From NCBI RefSeq assembly GCF_003086295.3, contig NC_092055.1, positions 120,953,192 to 121,017,191 on the forward strand: a DNA stretch of 64,000 bases, given 5' to 3'. Source of the DNA: Arachis hypogaea (lineage: Eukaryota > Streptophyta > Magnoliopsida > Fabales > Fabaceae). The notes beneath the pieces were generated by a model. It saw only the letters and a program-made list of their open reading frames with translations, made no database searches and was not told the origin of the DNA. A program made the position numbers and the translations under genes. This document shows positions 54,893-64,000 of this stretch, piece by piece (positions within the stretch are counted from its first letter, which is position 1; each line of letters begins with the position of its first letter).

Positions 54893-54942
<50 letters not shown>

Positions 54943-55654
54943 TTTCTCAATGCATATGATTAAATTATTGAATGCATGAACATGTCCTAAACATTTCTTT
55001 CACATTTTCATAAAGATATATAACACCCAATTCTTAAACCAAATATTTCCAAACCCACTTTCCCACACTTAATTCATTAGCACTCTCACTAGTCTAAGCT
55101 AACTAAGGATTCAAATTAAGGACAGTATTGTTTTCCGCTTAGAGTTAATGATGTGCTAAAGTAAAGAACAAAGGGGTAAAATAGGCTCAAATTGGTTTGT
55201 AAAGGATAATGAAGGGTAAGGCCATATGGGTATGTAAGCTCAGTGAAACAAAGGCCTCAATCATATAAGTGCATGTATACATCAAACAATGGAAATATAG
55301 AATTAAGCAAGACAATGATCACAATTTTAGAGAGAAAAATACACACTAAAACAGAATTTTGGTTGATAAAATGTAACCAATTCAAATAAGCTCAAAAATC
55401 TCGCAGGTTTTGTGTGTTCGAGTTCTAAACCATGTTCCAGTATAATATCTCTTCAAACAAGTGTAACATTAAATTTTATTCAAATTAGTGAAATTCTCTA
55501 AAAATTTTCTTGAAAAAGAAAATATTACTTCAACCAAGTGGTAAAATATGCAAAAATTAAACAAATATGCAATCAAACATGCGAATGCAACAATGAATAA
55601 GGAAAATAAATCATTGGTGTTGAGATAGAGGAGTAACTAACCCATGGAGATCGG
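54259..55654 (-). other. 3' UTR of F, AT-rich
   Basis: Non-coding, reverse-complement homologue of 22910-24310 in C. It contains a (TA)n run at about 54896-54940. No gene seen. Confidence 0.65.
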
Positions 55655-55812
55655 TATCGACCTCCCCACACTTAAAGATTGCACCGTCCTCGATGCATGC
55701 TGAGATTTGCAAGTGGACGGGGGTTGTGGTTCCTCAGCTGGGGCTCTTTTTGTTCCTTTCCTTGCCGGTAGTTTGGGAGTAGCTTTCTCTTTACCCTTCT
55801 TGGTGGCCATCC
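55655..55812 (-). pseudogene. ORF2 stub of F with hairpin/PPT-like module
   Basis: Minus-strand MATKKGKEKATPKLPARKGT from ATG about 55810, then only about 35 more residues. The frame runs into the module GCATCG-AGGA-CGGTGC ... TTTAAGTGTGGGGAGGT (about 55659-55697), which in C stands at the end of a full-length ORF2. About 1.1 kb, the whole core, has been deleted. Confidence 0.72.
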
Positions 55813-56531
55813 TGAAAAGGAAAAAAGAAAGTGACTTATAAAGCTAAGGGTTAGAGCAAGGAAGAGAGCGGGAAAGGTGGTAATCAATGCACAATAAAGA
55901 AGAATGACGTTAACACACGCTCATGAGTACATGTGAAAAGTCATCAATGGAAAATAGCTAGTGCATATGATAACAATTGAATGCAAGGTGTTTATTGGCA
56001 TGCAGGCAAAGGCATGAGTAGCATAGATCAAGCATTCAATGTCCAAGTTAGATTACCAAGTCTTTCAAACTAGCAACATGTTTGTAATGACAATTATATT
56101 GAATGAATATGATATGAAAAAGGGTTTTGTGAAAAGCAAGAATTCAGAGTAGTAGGATAAAAGATACTGAAAAGCAGTGCACAATGCCATACGGGCGTTT
56201 TTACAAACACATAGCATGCATGGTAAATAATCTAATGAAAATAATAAATTGAACATGCAAGCAACCCTTTAAAAATAAATATATATAATTGTCAAATAAT
56301 TCCTCTAATAATCCACAAGTAAAATAATGACCCAAATAAATTTCTAACACCAATGAAAATAATGCAATGAATGAAAGTATGCAAATAAAGTAAAATAAAA
56401 TAAAAAGAAAAATAAGAAGAATGAGAAGGGAAAGAAGATAAGAAAGGAAGAAGAAAGAAATAAGAAAAGATAAGAAAAATAAGGATTAGAGAAGAAAAGA
56501 TAAGAAAATTGGCTGATCTGGATATTCTGGC
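55813..56531 (-). other. Spacer of F between array and ORF2 stub
   Basis: Purine-rich on the plus strand (pyrimidine-rich leader on the minus strand, about 56380-56500), matching 20870-21640 of C. Nothing coding. Confidence 0.6.
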
Positions 56532-57070
56532 GCCGCTTGTGACGCGGACGCGTGAGTGACGCGGTCGCGTGGTGCGTGACAAGGTCAGGTGACGCGGACG
56601 CGTGGGTCACGCGATCGCGTGACCTGATTTGTGCGATTGGTGCGAGTGCAGCCTCGCGGTCGCGCAACTCTTTGTTCGAAACTCTTTTGCCAAAAATCTG
56701 GGTGACGCGGTCGCGTGGTTGACGCGATAGCGTGAGTGGCCATCATGGGGATATGACGTGGACGCGTGGGGCACGCGTTCGCGTGGTGAGGCTTGGGCTT
56801 CCAGCACGATTCCAGCCCAACTCTAGCTCAACTTTCGGCCATGCACCCGGTTGACGTCGATTTTCAGGTCATGCGGCCGCGTGGGTGACGCGGTCGCGTG
56901 GGAGGTCATTATTCCCAGGTGACACGGACGCATGGGGCATGCGTCCGCGTGGGTAGAATTGTGCCATTGGTACGCCTCCAGCCACGCTCCAGCGTGACTC
57001 TGTTCGTTTTTATTTTTCTCCCCTCTCCTTGTGACGCGGACGCGTCGCTGATGCGGTCGCGTCGCGTGGC
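56532..57070 (-). repeat. Palindrome array type 2 in F
   Basis: GACGCGGACGCGTGAG, TGACGCGGTCGCGTGG, CACGCGATCGCGTGAC and similar, about fifteen units, between ORF1 and ORF2 as in C. Confidence 0.86.
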
Positions 57071-57213
57071 ATTTTTTTTTTTAATCTGAAAAATGAAGAA
57101 TGTAGTGTTAATATGAAGGTGATACAAAACTATAGGTTCAATATAATAAAATAAAATAAAACTAGAAAACAAATAAAACTAAATAAAAAATGAAAAAGGA
57201 ACAATCATACCAT

Positions 57214-57231
57214 GGTGGGTTGTCTCCCACC
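57214..57231 (-). other. Post-ORF1 hairpin of F
   Basis: Minus strand GGTGGG-AGACAA-CCCACC, 50 bp after the ORF1 stop and preceded by AAGTGCTA, although ORF1 is unrelated to gag-pol. Confidence 0.75.
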
Positions 57232-57280
57232 TAGCACTTTTAGTTAAAGTCCTTAAGTTGGACATTTGGGGAGTCCTTTG

Positions 57281-58771
57281 TTATGGAGGCTTGTGCTTGA
57301 ACTCATCCAGGAATCTCCACCAATGTTTGTGATTCCAATGGCCTCCGGGATCCCAAACTAGGCGCAGAAAGCCTTCAAGCAAGTTAAAGCAAGTGACAAG
57401 GCCCCAAGAGTGTTGATTTCTGGGATGAATTCTGGGGTCCCAGACCTTGCCTTTGCACCCGTCTTTTGGTTGAGCAATATTGTTCCCTCCGGGTGGCATG
57501 CAGTCTGAATTCTCACGTAAGCGGCCAAACAACTTCCTAGACCCATTCAGTTGAGCTTTACACCAACCTTTGCATTTAAACTTTGAGCACACAACCATGT
57601 GGAACCTTGCTTGACAATTCTTATCACTGGCCATCTTCCTCTTACTCTTAATGCCATAAAGGGCTCTAAGTTGACCATCCGTCTCCAGTAGCCCATATTC
57701 AAGTGGGATTAGAAAGCTATGGGATATGAATTTTACCCACTTGAATGTTGTGAAGGATGATGGCAACTTAGGGGGAGGTGTTTTTAATGAAATTGCAAGC
57801 TCCACTCCCTTGTGCTCTTCTCTGATAATTACCACCTCTTTGCAAGCTTCTTCAATTTCAACCTCTTCCTCTTGGTAGCTTTCTTCCAATTCAATCTTCT
57901 CTTCATTGCTTTCCAAGGGCATGGGAGGTTGTGCTTCTTCTTCTTGAATCTCCATCTCTTGATCAACCTCTTCCAAGTCTTTAACTGTGATATGGCTTGG
58001 AGGTTGTACACCCTCCTCAGCATCAATTTCAAACGTCTTGGAAGGGGATTCTATGACTGGACTTTCCCATGGAGGTTCTGCATCTCCTAAGTCTTCAACC
58101 AACTCTTCTTCTTGAACGATGACAACTTCTTCTGCTTGTTCTAGTATGAATTCATGCTCTGTCTTGTCCACTGGAGTCTCTAGTATCTCCTTCATGCTAT
58201 GCTCTTCATGAAATTGTCCATATGGGGCTGTGGTTGGTCCTTGAATGTTTGAGCGTCTAGAAACCTATTGGATTACTGCTTGCTCCAGTTGTCGAACTGT
58301 TGTTTGAAATCGATCCACTGTTTCCTTGAAACGATCCTTTGTCTCTTGATGCACTCGGCTTTTATAAATAGGATCATAGTGCTCTTGGATTGATGGATAT
58401 GGAGATGGTGAATATTGAAGTGGTGGCTTTTGTGAGTAATTGGGTTGGAATTGGGGTGGTTCTATATATGGTTCATATGGCTCATAAGGTGGTTGGGATG
58501 GTGGTTGAGGGTTAGGGTCATATGGAGGTGAATGGTGGAAAGGGGCTTGTGAGTTTGGTGGTCCAAAGTTATGTTGAGGAAAGGGTTCATAGGCATATGG
58601 TGGTGGTTGTTGATAGTCCACTGGAGGTGGTTGTTGCCATGAGGGTTGATCAAATCCTTGTGGCTCCTCCCATCTTTGATTGTTCCAACCTTGATGCCTG
58701 TTCTCATTGTAATTTCTTCTTCCTGCAACATAATTGTAACCAGACTCATAGCCAAAGGGGTGAGAGTTCAT
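57281..58771 (-). CDS. ORF1 of F: Pro/Gln/Tyr-rich then acidic protein, one in-frame UAG
   Basis: Not a family I can name. From ATG 58771: residues 1-168 are rich in P, Q, Y and N (MNSHPFGYESGYNYVAGRRN; QQPPPVDYQQPPPYAYEPF), ending ETVDRFQTTVRQLEQAVIQ. A TAG (58265-58267) follows, then the same frame stays open for 23 codons to ATG 58195 and on for 304 residues: a long Glu-rich stretch (EEVEIEEACKEVVI), then LGLLETDG-type sequence and a Cys-containing part (CSKFKCKGWCKAQLNGSRK), ending TGA-side at 57281. The total span of 496 codons with a single stop suggests either a young nonsense change or readthrough. It takes the place of gag-pol between the leader and the post-pol hairpin. No capsid, protease or polymerase motif is visible; a role as a surrogate particle protein is speculation. 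Confidence 0.68.
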
Positions 58772-59091
58772 CGTAGTAAAATAAAAATTAAAAATGAAAA
58801 TAAAATAAATTTAAATTAAAAGGTTATTTAAATTTTGAATTTTAAATTTTTGAAATTTGAATTTTTGAAATTTGAAATTTGAAAATTTTTAAATTTAAAT
58901 TTTGAAAATTTTTAAATTTGAATTTTGAAATTTGATTTTTGAAATAAGATAAGATAAAATAAAAATTTTAAAATAAAAACCAATAACCTCTTAACTTAAG
59001 AAAAAGCAAAAATGAAAACAAAAATAAACACAAATAAACAGGTAAAAGAAAAATATTTACAATAACCAATAATAAGGCACACGTTTGCAAC
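58772..59091 (-). other. Short 5' leader of F
   Basis: About 320 bp, very AT-rich, with 'aaatttgaaattttgaa' simple repeats (58830-58940). Much shorter than the 1.6-kb leaders of O and X. Confidence 0.7.
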
Positions 59092-59109
59092 TCCCCGGCA
59101 ACGGCGCCA
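59092..59109 (-). promoter_or_regulatory. Primer-binding site of F
   Basis: Exact TGGCGCCGTTGCCGGGGA on the minus strand, three bases from the LTR end. Confidence 0.92.
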
Positions 59110-59112
59110 TTT

Positions 59113-60500
59113 TGACGTCGGGATTTTTGCCAGTAAAGAAGTTCATAAAAACAGTCGCATTGTAGATATAGTCTCTAAACTGACAAAAATCCCTTCGTAC
59201 AAACGTTTTGGTTGTCACAAGTAACAAACCCCTTTAAAATTGATAACCGAGTATTTAAACCTCGGGTCGTCTTCTCAAGGAATTGCAGGGAGGTGTTCTT
59301 ATTATTGATTATGAAAAAGTGTGTTTTTGGGGAATGTTGAGTTTGGGCAATGGGCACAGATATAATTAAATGACAAGTAAAATAATTAAATAACTGTAAA
59401 ATCTCTTAGCAAGGTATAAGAAATTGGGAGTCCAGACCGAATTATCCTTATCAATGATAATAAAAATTGAATCTTGATTTCACTTAGTTAACCCTTACTT
59501 AAAGCAGAGGAAGGTCAAGTGACTAATTAGTTTGATCTTCAAATCCGAATTAATTCCTAAGAAAAGGTTGGGATTATTGAAGTTCAATTCAATTAGAGGA
59601 GATAACAATTACCAATTATGCTGTTGAGTTGGATAAATTCCTGAGTTATTGATTTCTTAACCAAAACCAAAAGGAAAGGAAATTAAAGCTACTGGAATAC
59701 CTCAAATAAAATACATTTAAAGCAGTAAAATCTAACATGGAAAGTTCATAAGCCAATTGGGAAAATAAAAATAAAGAACTTGGGATTGAGAGTTACTCCT
59801 AAAACTAGGAGAAGTCCTAAATCCTAAGAGAGAGAGAGAGAGAGGAGAGAACCTCTCTCAAAACTAATCTAAATCATGAGAAGTGAATTATGAGAGCCTC
59901 CTTATGAATGGATGTATTCCCCCACTTTATAGCCTCTAATCTGTGTTTTCTAGGCCGCAAACTGGGTCAGAAACAGCCCAGAATTCGCTGGTCCTGAATT
60001 CAACCACGCTGGATTTCCGTCACTGCGACGTGGCCGCATGGATCACGCGGTCGCGTCACCTAGCATCAGGGAAACTATAGTATATTATATATCAAATCGA
60101 AGGCCCCAAACGTTAGCTTTCCAACGCAACTGGAACCGCGTCGTTTGGACCTCTGTAGCTAAAGTTATAGCCATTTGAGTGCGAAGAGGTCAGGCTGGAC
60201 AGCTTAGCAATTTCTCCAACTTCTTGTATTCCTTCCACTTTTGCATGCTTCCTTTCCATCCTCCAAGCCATTCCTGCCCTGTAATCTCTGAAATCACTTA
60301 ACACACATATCAAGGCATCTAATGGTAATAAGAGAAGATTAATAATAAGCAAATATAAGATCAAAGAAGCATGTTTTCAATCAAAACACATAATTAGGAA
60401 GGAAATATAAAACCATGCAAATAGTATGAATAAGTGGGTAAAGAGTTAATAAAAACCACTCAATTGAGTACAAGATAAACCATAAAATAGTGGTTTATCA
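59113..60500 (-). repeat. 5' LTR of F (1,388 bp)
   Basis: TATAAAG at 59935-59941 (minus) and an array-type-2 piece at 60024-60060. It is longer than the 3' LTR mainly through a GA microsatellite at about 59830-59846. Confidence 0.92.
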
Positions 60501-60647
60501 GAACACCAAGAGTATTCCACCATCCTCCATGAAATAAGAGAAGATCAAAGAGCTATGAGGGAAGAGCAACAGAGTCAGGGGCGTGACATAGAAAAAATCA
60601 AGCGCTCTATTGGATTCTCTAGAGGAAGCAGTAACTGCCGTCACTAA
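60501..60647 (+). pseudogene. ORF2 of G, C-terminal piece
   Basis: After the GAACA target copy it reads HEIREDQRAMREEQQ and GRDIEKIKRSI and ends SNCRH with TAA at 60645-60647, aligning with the C-terminal coil of the X ORF2. Confidence 0.82.
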
Positions 60648-61352
60648 GGTGGTCACATTCCATATCCCCCTTTGTTTACGTTATTTTTTTGTTTTCCATT
60701 GTATTTCATTGTCTATTTCCTGTTTCTAAGTGCATGATCATCCTTTGTTTTGTCTTAAGCTATGAAATATTCCATGCATCTCTCACCATACTTAAAAGAA
60801 TTTTTTTTGAAAAAAGAGAAGTAAGATGCATCAACTCGAGTTATATAATAAGAATAGTACAATTAATTAATGTGGTTGCATTACTTTTATTTTCTGAATG
60901 CATGAATCAATAGTGCATATTTGATGTTGGAGTAAAGAATGTTGGTTCTTGAAAGAATGATGGAAAAGGTGAAGTATTATTAGTAATCTAAAAAATCCAA
61001 TTATTGATTCTTGAAGTAAGAAAAAGCAGCAAAAAGAAAGAAAAAGAGAAAGAAATGAAAAAAATAAAGAAAAAAAAGAAAGAAAAAGAAAAAGCCAATA
61101 GCTCTTTAAACCAAAAGGCAAGAGCAAGAAAAAAAAGAAAGAGAAAAAGCCAATAGCTCTTTAAACCAAAAGGCAAGAGCAGGGATCCAAGGCTTTGAGC
61201 ATAAATGGTTAGGAGGGCCTAAAAGAAACAAAATCTTGGCCTAAAAGGTTCAAATGAGCTCCTCCCCTAACTAAATGCTTCTGGTGTGAAGGTGTCAAGT
61301 GAAAAGCTTGAGACTGAATAGTTAAAGTCATGATTCCAAGCAAAAGAGTGTG
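60648..61352 (+). other. 3' UTR of G, cut by J
   Basis: Homologous to 9833 onward. Contains a locally duplicated unit (AAAAGCCAATAGCTCTTTAA at about 61092 and 61145). Ends at 61352, where GTGTG (61348-61352) is the predicted target duplicate for J. Confidence 0.75.
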
Positions 61353-62997
61353 TGGTGCACGAAATTGTGATCACACTTTTCACAACTCCACACAACTAAC
61401 CAGCAAGTACATTGGGTCGTCCAAGTAATACCTTACGTGAGTAAGGGTCGATCCCACGGAGATTGTCGGCTTGAAGCAAGCAATGGTTATCTTGTAAATC
61501 ATAGTCAGGAGATTAATGATAAAAATGATTTTGTTTATGAAAAATAAATAACATGAAATAAATGGTACTTGTGATTCAGTAATGAGGAACAGGTTGAGGT
61601 TCTGCAGATGCTCTGTCGTCTTAATCTCTGCTTTCCTACTGTCTTCTTCTCCAAACACGCATGGCTTCCTTCAATGGTAAGCTGTATGTTGGTGGATCAC
61701 TGTTGTCAATGGCTACCATCCGTCCTCTCAGATGAAAAATACCAGGCACGGTTTTGTACGGCTAATCAACTGTCGGATCTCTCGTCTCGGATGAAAAATA
61801 CCAGGTACAGCTACCGCACGGCTAATCATCTGTCGGTTCTCACTTGTGTCGGAATAGGATCTCTCTATCCTTTTGCACACTGTCACTGCGCCCAATATTC
61901 GTGAGTTTGAAGCTCATCACAGTCATCCCATTCCAGATCCTACTCGGAATACCACAGACAAGGTTTAGACTTTTCGGATCTCAGGAATGCTGCCAATTGA
62001 TTCTAGCCTCTACCACGAAGGTTCTAATTCCACGGACTCGGTCCGTGGATTAGAGACCCAAGAGATACACACTCAAGCTGTCGCCCAATGACTACGTTGA
62101 GCTCAGGCAGAACAGGAGTGGTTGTCAAGCACGCGTTCATAAATCTGAGAATGATGATGAGTGTCACGGATCATCATATTCTCTATATTGAAGTACGAGT
62201 GAGTATCTTAGAACAGAATCAAGCGTGATTGAATAGAAAACAATAGTAATTGCATTGATCTATTGAGACACAGCAGAACTCCTCACCCCACCTGTGGGGT
62301 TTAGAGACTCATGCCGTAGAAAATACAATGTGAGATGTAAAAAATCATGAGTTCCAAAATGAATCTCTAAAAGTAGTTTTTATACTAAACTAGTAACCTA
62401 GGTTTACAGAAAATGAGTAACTAAGTGCAGATAGTGCAGAAATCCACTTCCGGGGTTCGCTTGGTGTGTGCTTGGGCTGCGCATTGAAGCTTTCACGTGC
62501 ATAGGCCATTATTGGAGTTAAACGCCAGCTTGGGTGCCAGTTTGGGCGTTTTACTCCAGTTCTGGTGCCAGTTCTGGCGTTTTACGCCAGAAAAGGGTCT
62601 CTAGTTGGAGTTTAACGCCAGTTTAGGCCATCAAATCTCGGGAAAAATATGAACTATTATATATTTCTGGAAAGCCCAAGATGTCTACTTTCCAACGCAA
62701 TTAAGAGCGCGCTAATTGGGCTTCTGTAGCTCTAGAAAATCCACTTCGAGTATAGGAGGGTCAGAATCCAACAGCATCTGCAGTCCTTTCTCAGCCTCTG
62801 AATCAGATTTTTGCTCAGGTCCCTCAATTTCAGCCAGAAAATACTTGAAATTATAGAAAAACACACAAAATCATAGTAAAGTCCAGAAATGTGATTTTTG
62901 CATAAAAAACTAATAAAAATATAATAAAAAGTAACTAAAACATACTAAAAACTACCTAAAAATAATGCCAAAAAGGGTATAAATTATCTACTCATCA
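61353..62997 (-). repeat. 3' LTR of J (1,645 bp)
   Basis: Plus-strand TGGTGCACGAAATT...CTACTCATCA. U5 box 61396-61463; TATAAAAA at 62377-62384 (minus); palindrome motifs 62513-62621. A local duplication (CTCTCAGATGAAAAATACCAGG / CTCGGATGAAAAATACCAGG region, about 61722-61810) is not seen in H. Confidence 0.88.
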
Positions 62998-63035
62998 CAA
63001 CACCAAACTTAAATTGTTGCTTGTCCCCAAGCAAC
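62998..63035 (-). promoter_or_regulatory. Polypurine-like tract and hairpin before J 3' LTR
   Basis: Minus strand GTTGCTTG-GGGA-CAAGCAAC (63016-63035), then AATTTAAGTTTGGTGTTG. Confidence 0.75.
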
Positions 63036-64000
63036 TAAAAATAAAATAGGATAGAAAGAAGAGAATATACAATAAAATTCAAAAATATCAATGAAGCTTA
63101 GTTCCAATTAGATGAGCGGGACTAGTAGCTTTTTGCTTCTGAACAGTTTTGGCATCTCACTTTATCCTTTGAAGTTCAGAATGATTGGCATCCATAGGAA
63201 CTCAGAATTCAAATAGTGTTATTGATTCTCGTAGTTCAGTATGTTGATTCTTGAACACAGCTACTTTATGAGTTTTGGTCGTGACCCTAAGCATTTTGTT
63301 TTCCAGTATTACTACCGGATACATAAATGCCACAGACACATGACTTGGTGAACTTTTTCAGATTGTGACTCAGCTTTGCTAGAGTCCCCAGTTAGAGGTG
63401 TCCAGAGCTCTTAAGCACACTCTTTTTGCTTTGGACCACGACTTTAACTACTCAGTCTCAAGATTTTCACTTGGACCTTCATGACACAAGCACATGGTTA
63501 GGGACAGCTTGAATTGGCCGCTTAGGCCAGGATTTTATTCCTTTGGTCCCTCCTATCCATTAATGCTCAAAGCCTTGGATCCTTTTTACCCTTGCCTTTT
63601 AGTTTAAAGGGTTATTGGCTTTTTCTGCTTGCTTTTTCTTTTTCCTTCTTTTTTCTTTATTTTTCGCATTTTTTTTTCCGCAAGCTTTGTGTTTTTCACT
63701 ACTTTTTCTTGCTTCAAGAATCAATTTTATGATTTTTCAGATTATCAATAACATTTCTCTTTTTTTCATTATTCTTTCAAGAACCAACAATTTTAACATT
63801 CATAAACTTCACTATAAAAAATATGCACTGTTCAAGCATTCATTCAGAAAACAAGAAGTATTGTCACCACATCAAAATAATTAAACTAATTTTAAGATAA
63901 ATTTCGAAATTATGTACTTCTTGTTCTTTTGCAAATATAAACATTTTTCTTTTAAGAAAGGTGAGGGATTCATGGAATCATTCATAGCTTTAAGACATAG
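63036..64000 (-). other. 3' UTR of J with conserved block
   Basis: 63100-63720 is the conserved 3' block in reverse. The remainder is AT-rich and non-coding. Frames at 63615-63884 arise from T-rich sequence. Confidence 0.72.

Larger units (their letters stand above)
52846..60500 (-). mobile_element. Element F: non-autonomous LTR element (7,655 bp)
   Basis: LTRs 52846-54224 and 59113-60500, minus-strand ends TGATAAACCAC and GACGTCA; target duplication GAACA at 52841-52845 and 60501-60505. Exact tRNA-Asp primer site and a purine-rich PPT are present. Between them there is no gag, protease, RT or integrase. Instead there is one Pro-rich/acidic ORF, the post-pol hairpin, palindrome array type 2 and an ORF2 stub. 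Its LTR start and PPT are like those of C, so C-type autonomous relatives are the likely helper. Confidence 0.92.
40094..61352 (+). mobile_element. Element G: O/X-family element, right arm, split by H and F and cut by J
   Basis: Pieces: 40094-41208 (palindrome array, internal promoter-like leader, ORF2 start), 52177-52845 (ORF2 middle) and 60501-61352 (ORF2 end and 3' UTR up to J). Joining the pieces at the two target duplications gives one ORF2 colinear with X and O. No gag or pol of G is in the window. Its left arm should lie left of D's 5' LTR. Confidence 0.8.
61353..64000 (-). mobile_element. Element J: O/H-type element, 3' end only
   Basis: 3' LTR 61353-62997 and the adjoining 3' UTR (63036-64000) on the minus strand; the rest lies beyond the window. 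Family membership comes from the LTR termini, the hairpin/PPT module and the conserved 3' block. Confidence 0.85.

Noticed and set aside
54896..54940. (TA)n run as a regulatory signal
   Set aside because: Simple microsatellite in an AT-rich 3' UTR, absent from C.

Overview
The window is plant repetitive DNA, most likely from peanut (Arachis) or a close legume. The organism call is an inference. It rests on Athila-type and Tat-type Ty3/gypsy polyproteins, on LTRs starting TGATGAGCGG, on palindromic CTGGCGTT-AACGCCAG spacers and on 'putative plant transposon protein' ORFs that I associate with Arachis. I see no host gene, tRNA, rRNA or CRISPR array. Essentially every base belongs to a nested LTR retrotransposon. 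Letters used for the elements (G, D, E, C, O, X, H, F, J) are mine.

Left to right, the first 61.35 kb is the right-hand part of one nest. Element O (1-17368) has its 5' LTR tail at 1-792 and its 3' LTR at 15726-17368. It contains X (about 3060-12700), a copy of a related family whose 5' LTR has been deleted. O sits in the pol of C (17369-25845). C sits in the gag of D. D and E (25846-40093) are two Tat-type elements joined in tandem through a shared LTR, and D also carries a solo LTR at 29232-30766. The D-E pair sits in G (40094 onward). The ORF2 of G is then hit by two complete minus-strand elements: H (41209-52176, target duplication AGGGC) and F (52846-60500, target duplication GAACA). The 3' region of G is cut by J (61353 to the window end).

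H is the only element with a near-complete gag-pro-pol; its two LTRs are each 1,538 bp. It is disabled by three stop codons and one frameshift. X has gag-pro but no pol. F has an unrelated Pro-rich/acidic ORF in place of gag-pol. C, D and E have decayed pols. Elements O, X, G, H, C and F all carry a second ORF (ORF2) downstream of gag/pol, full length or remnant; where full it has the plant 'putative transposon protein' domain.

The most interesting signals are non-coding and recur across families. (1) A covarying stem capped by AGGA or GGGA is followed at once by a polypurine-tract-like motif, once near ORF2 and once just before the 3' LTR. (2) A second covarying hairpin, GGG-AGRYAA-CCC, lies just after the gag/pol stop codon. 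(3) Family-specific palindrome arrays occur both in the LTR upstream of the TATA box and upstream of ORF2, suggesting an internal ORF2 promoter built from the same regulatory parts. In H one such array is translated inside gag. (4) A 3' block of about 650 nt and a U5 box are conserved between elements whose other sequences differ.
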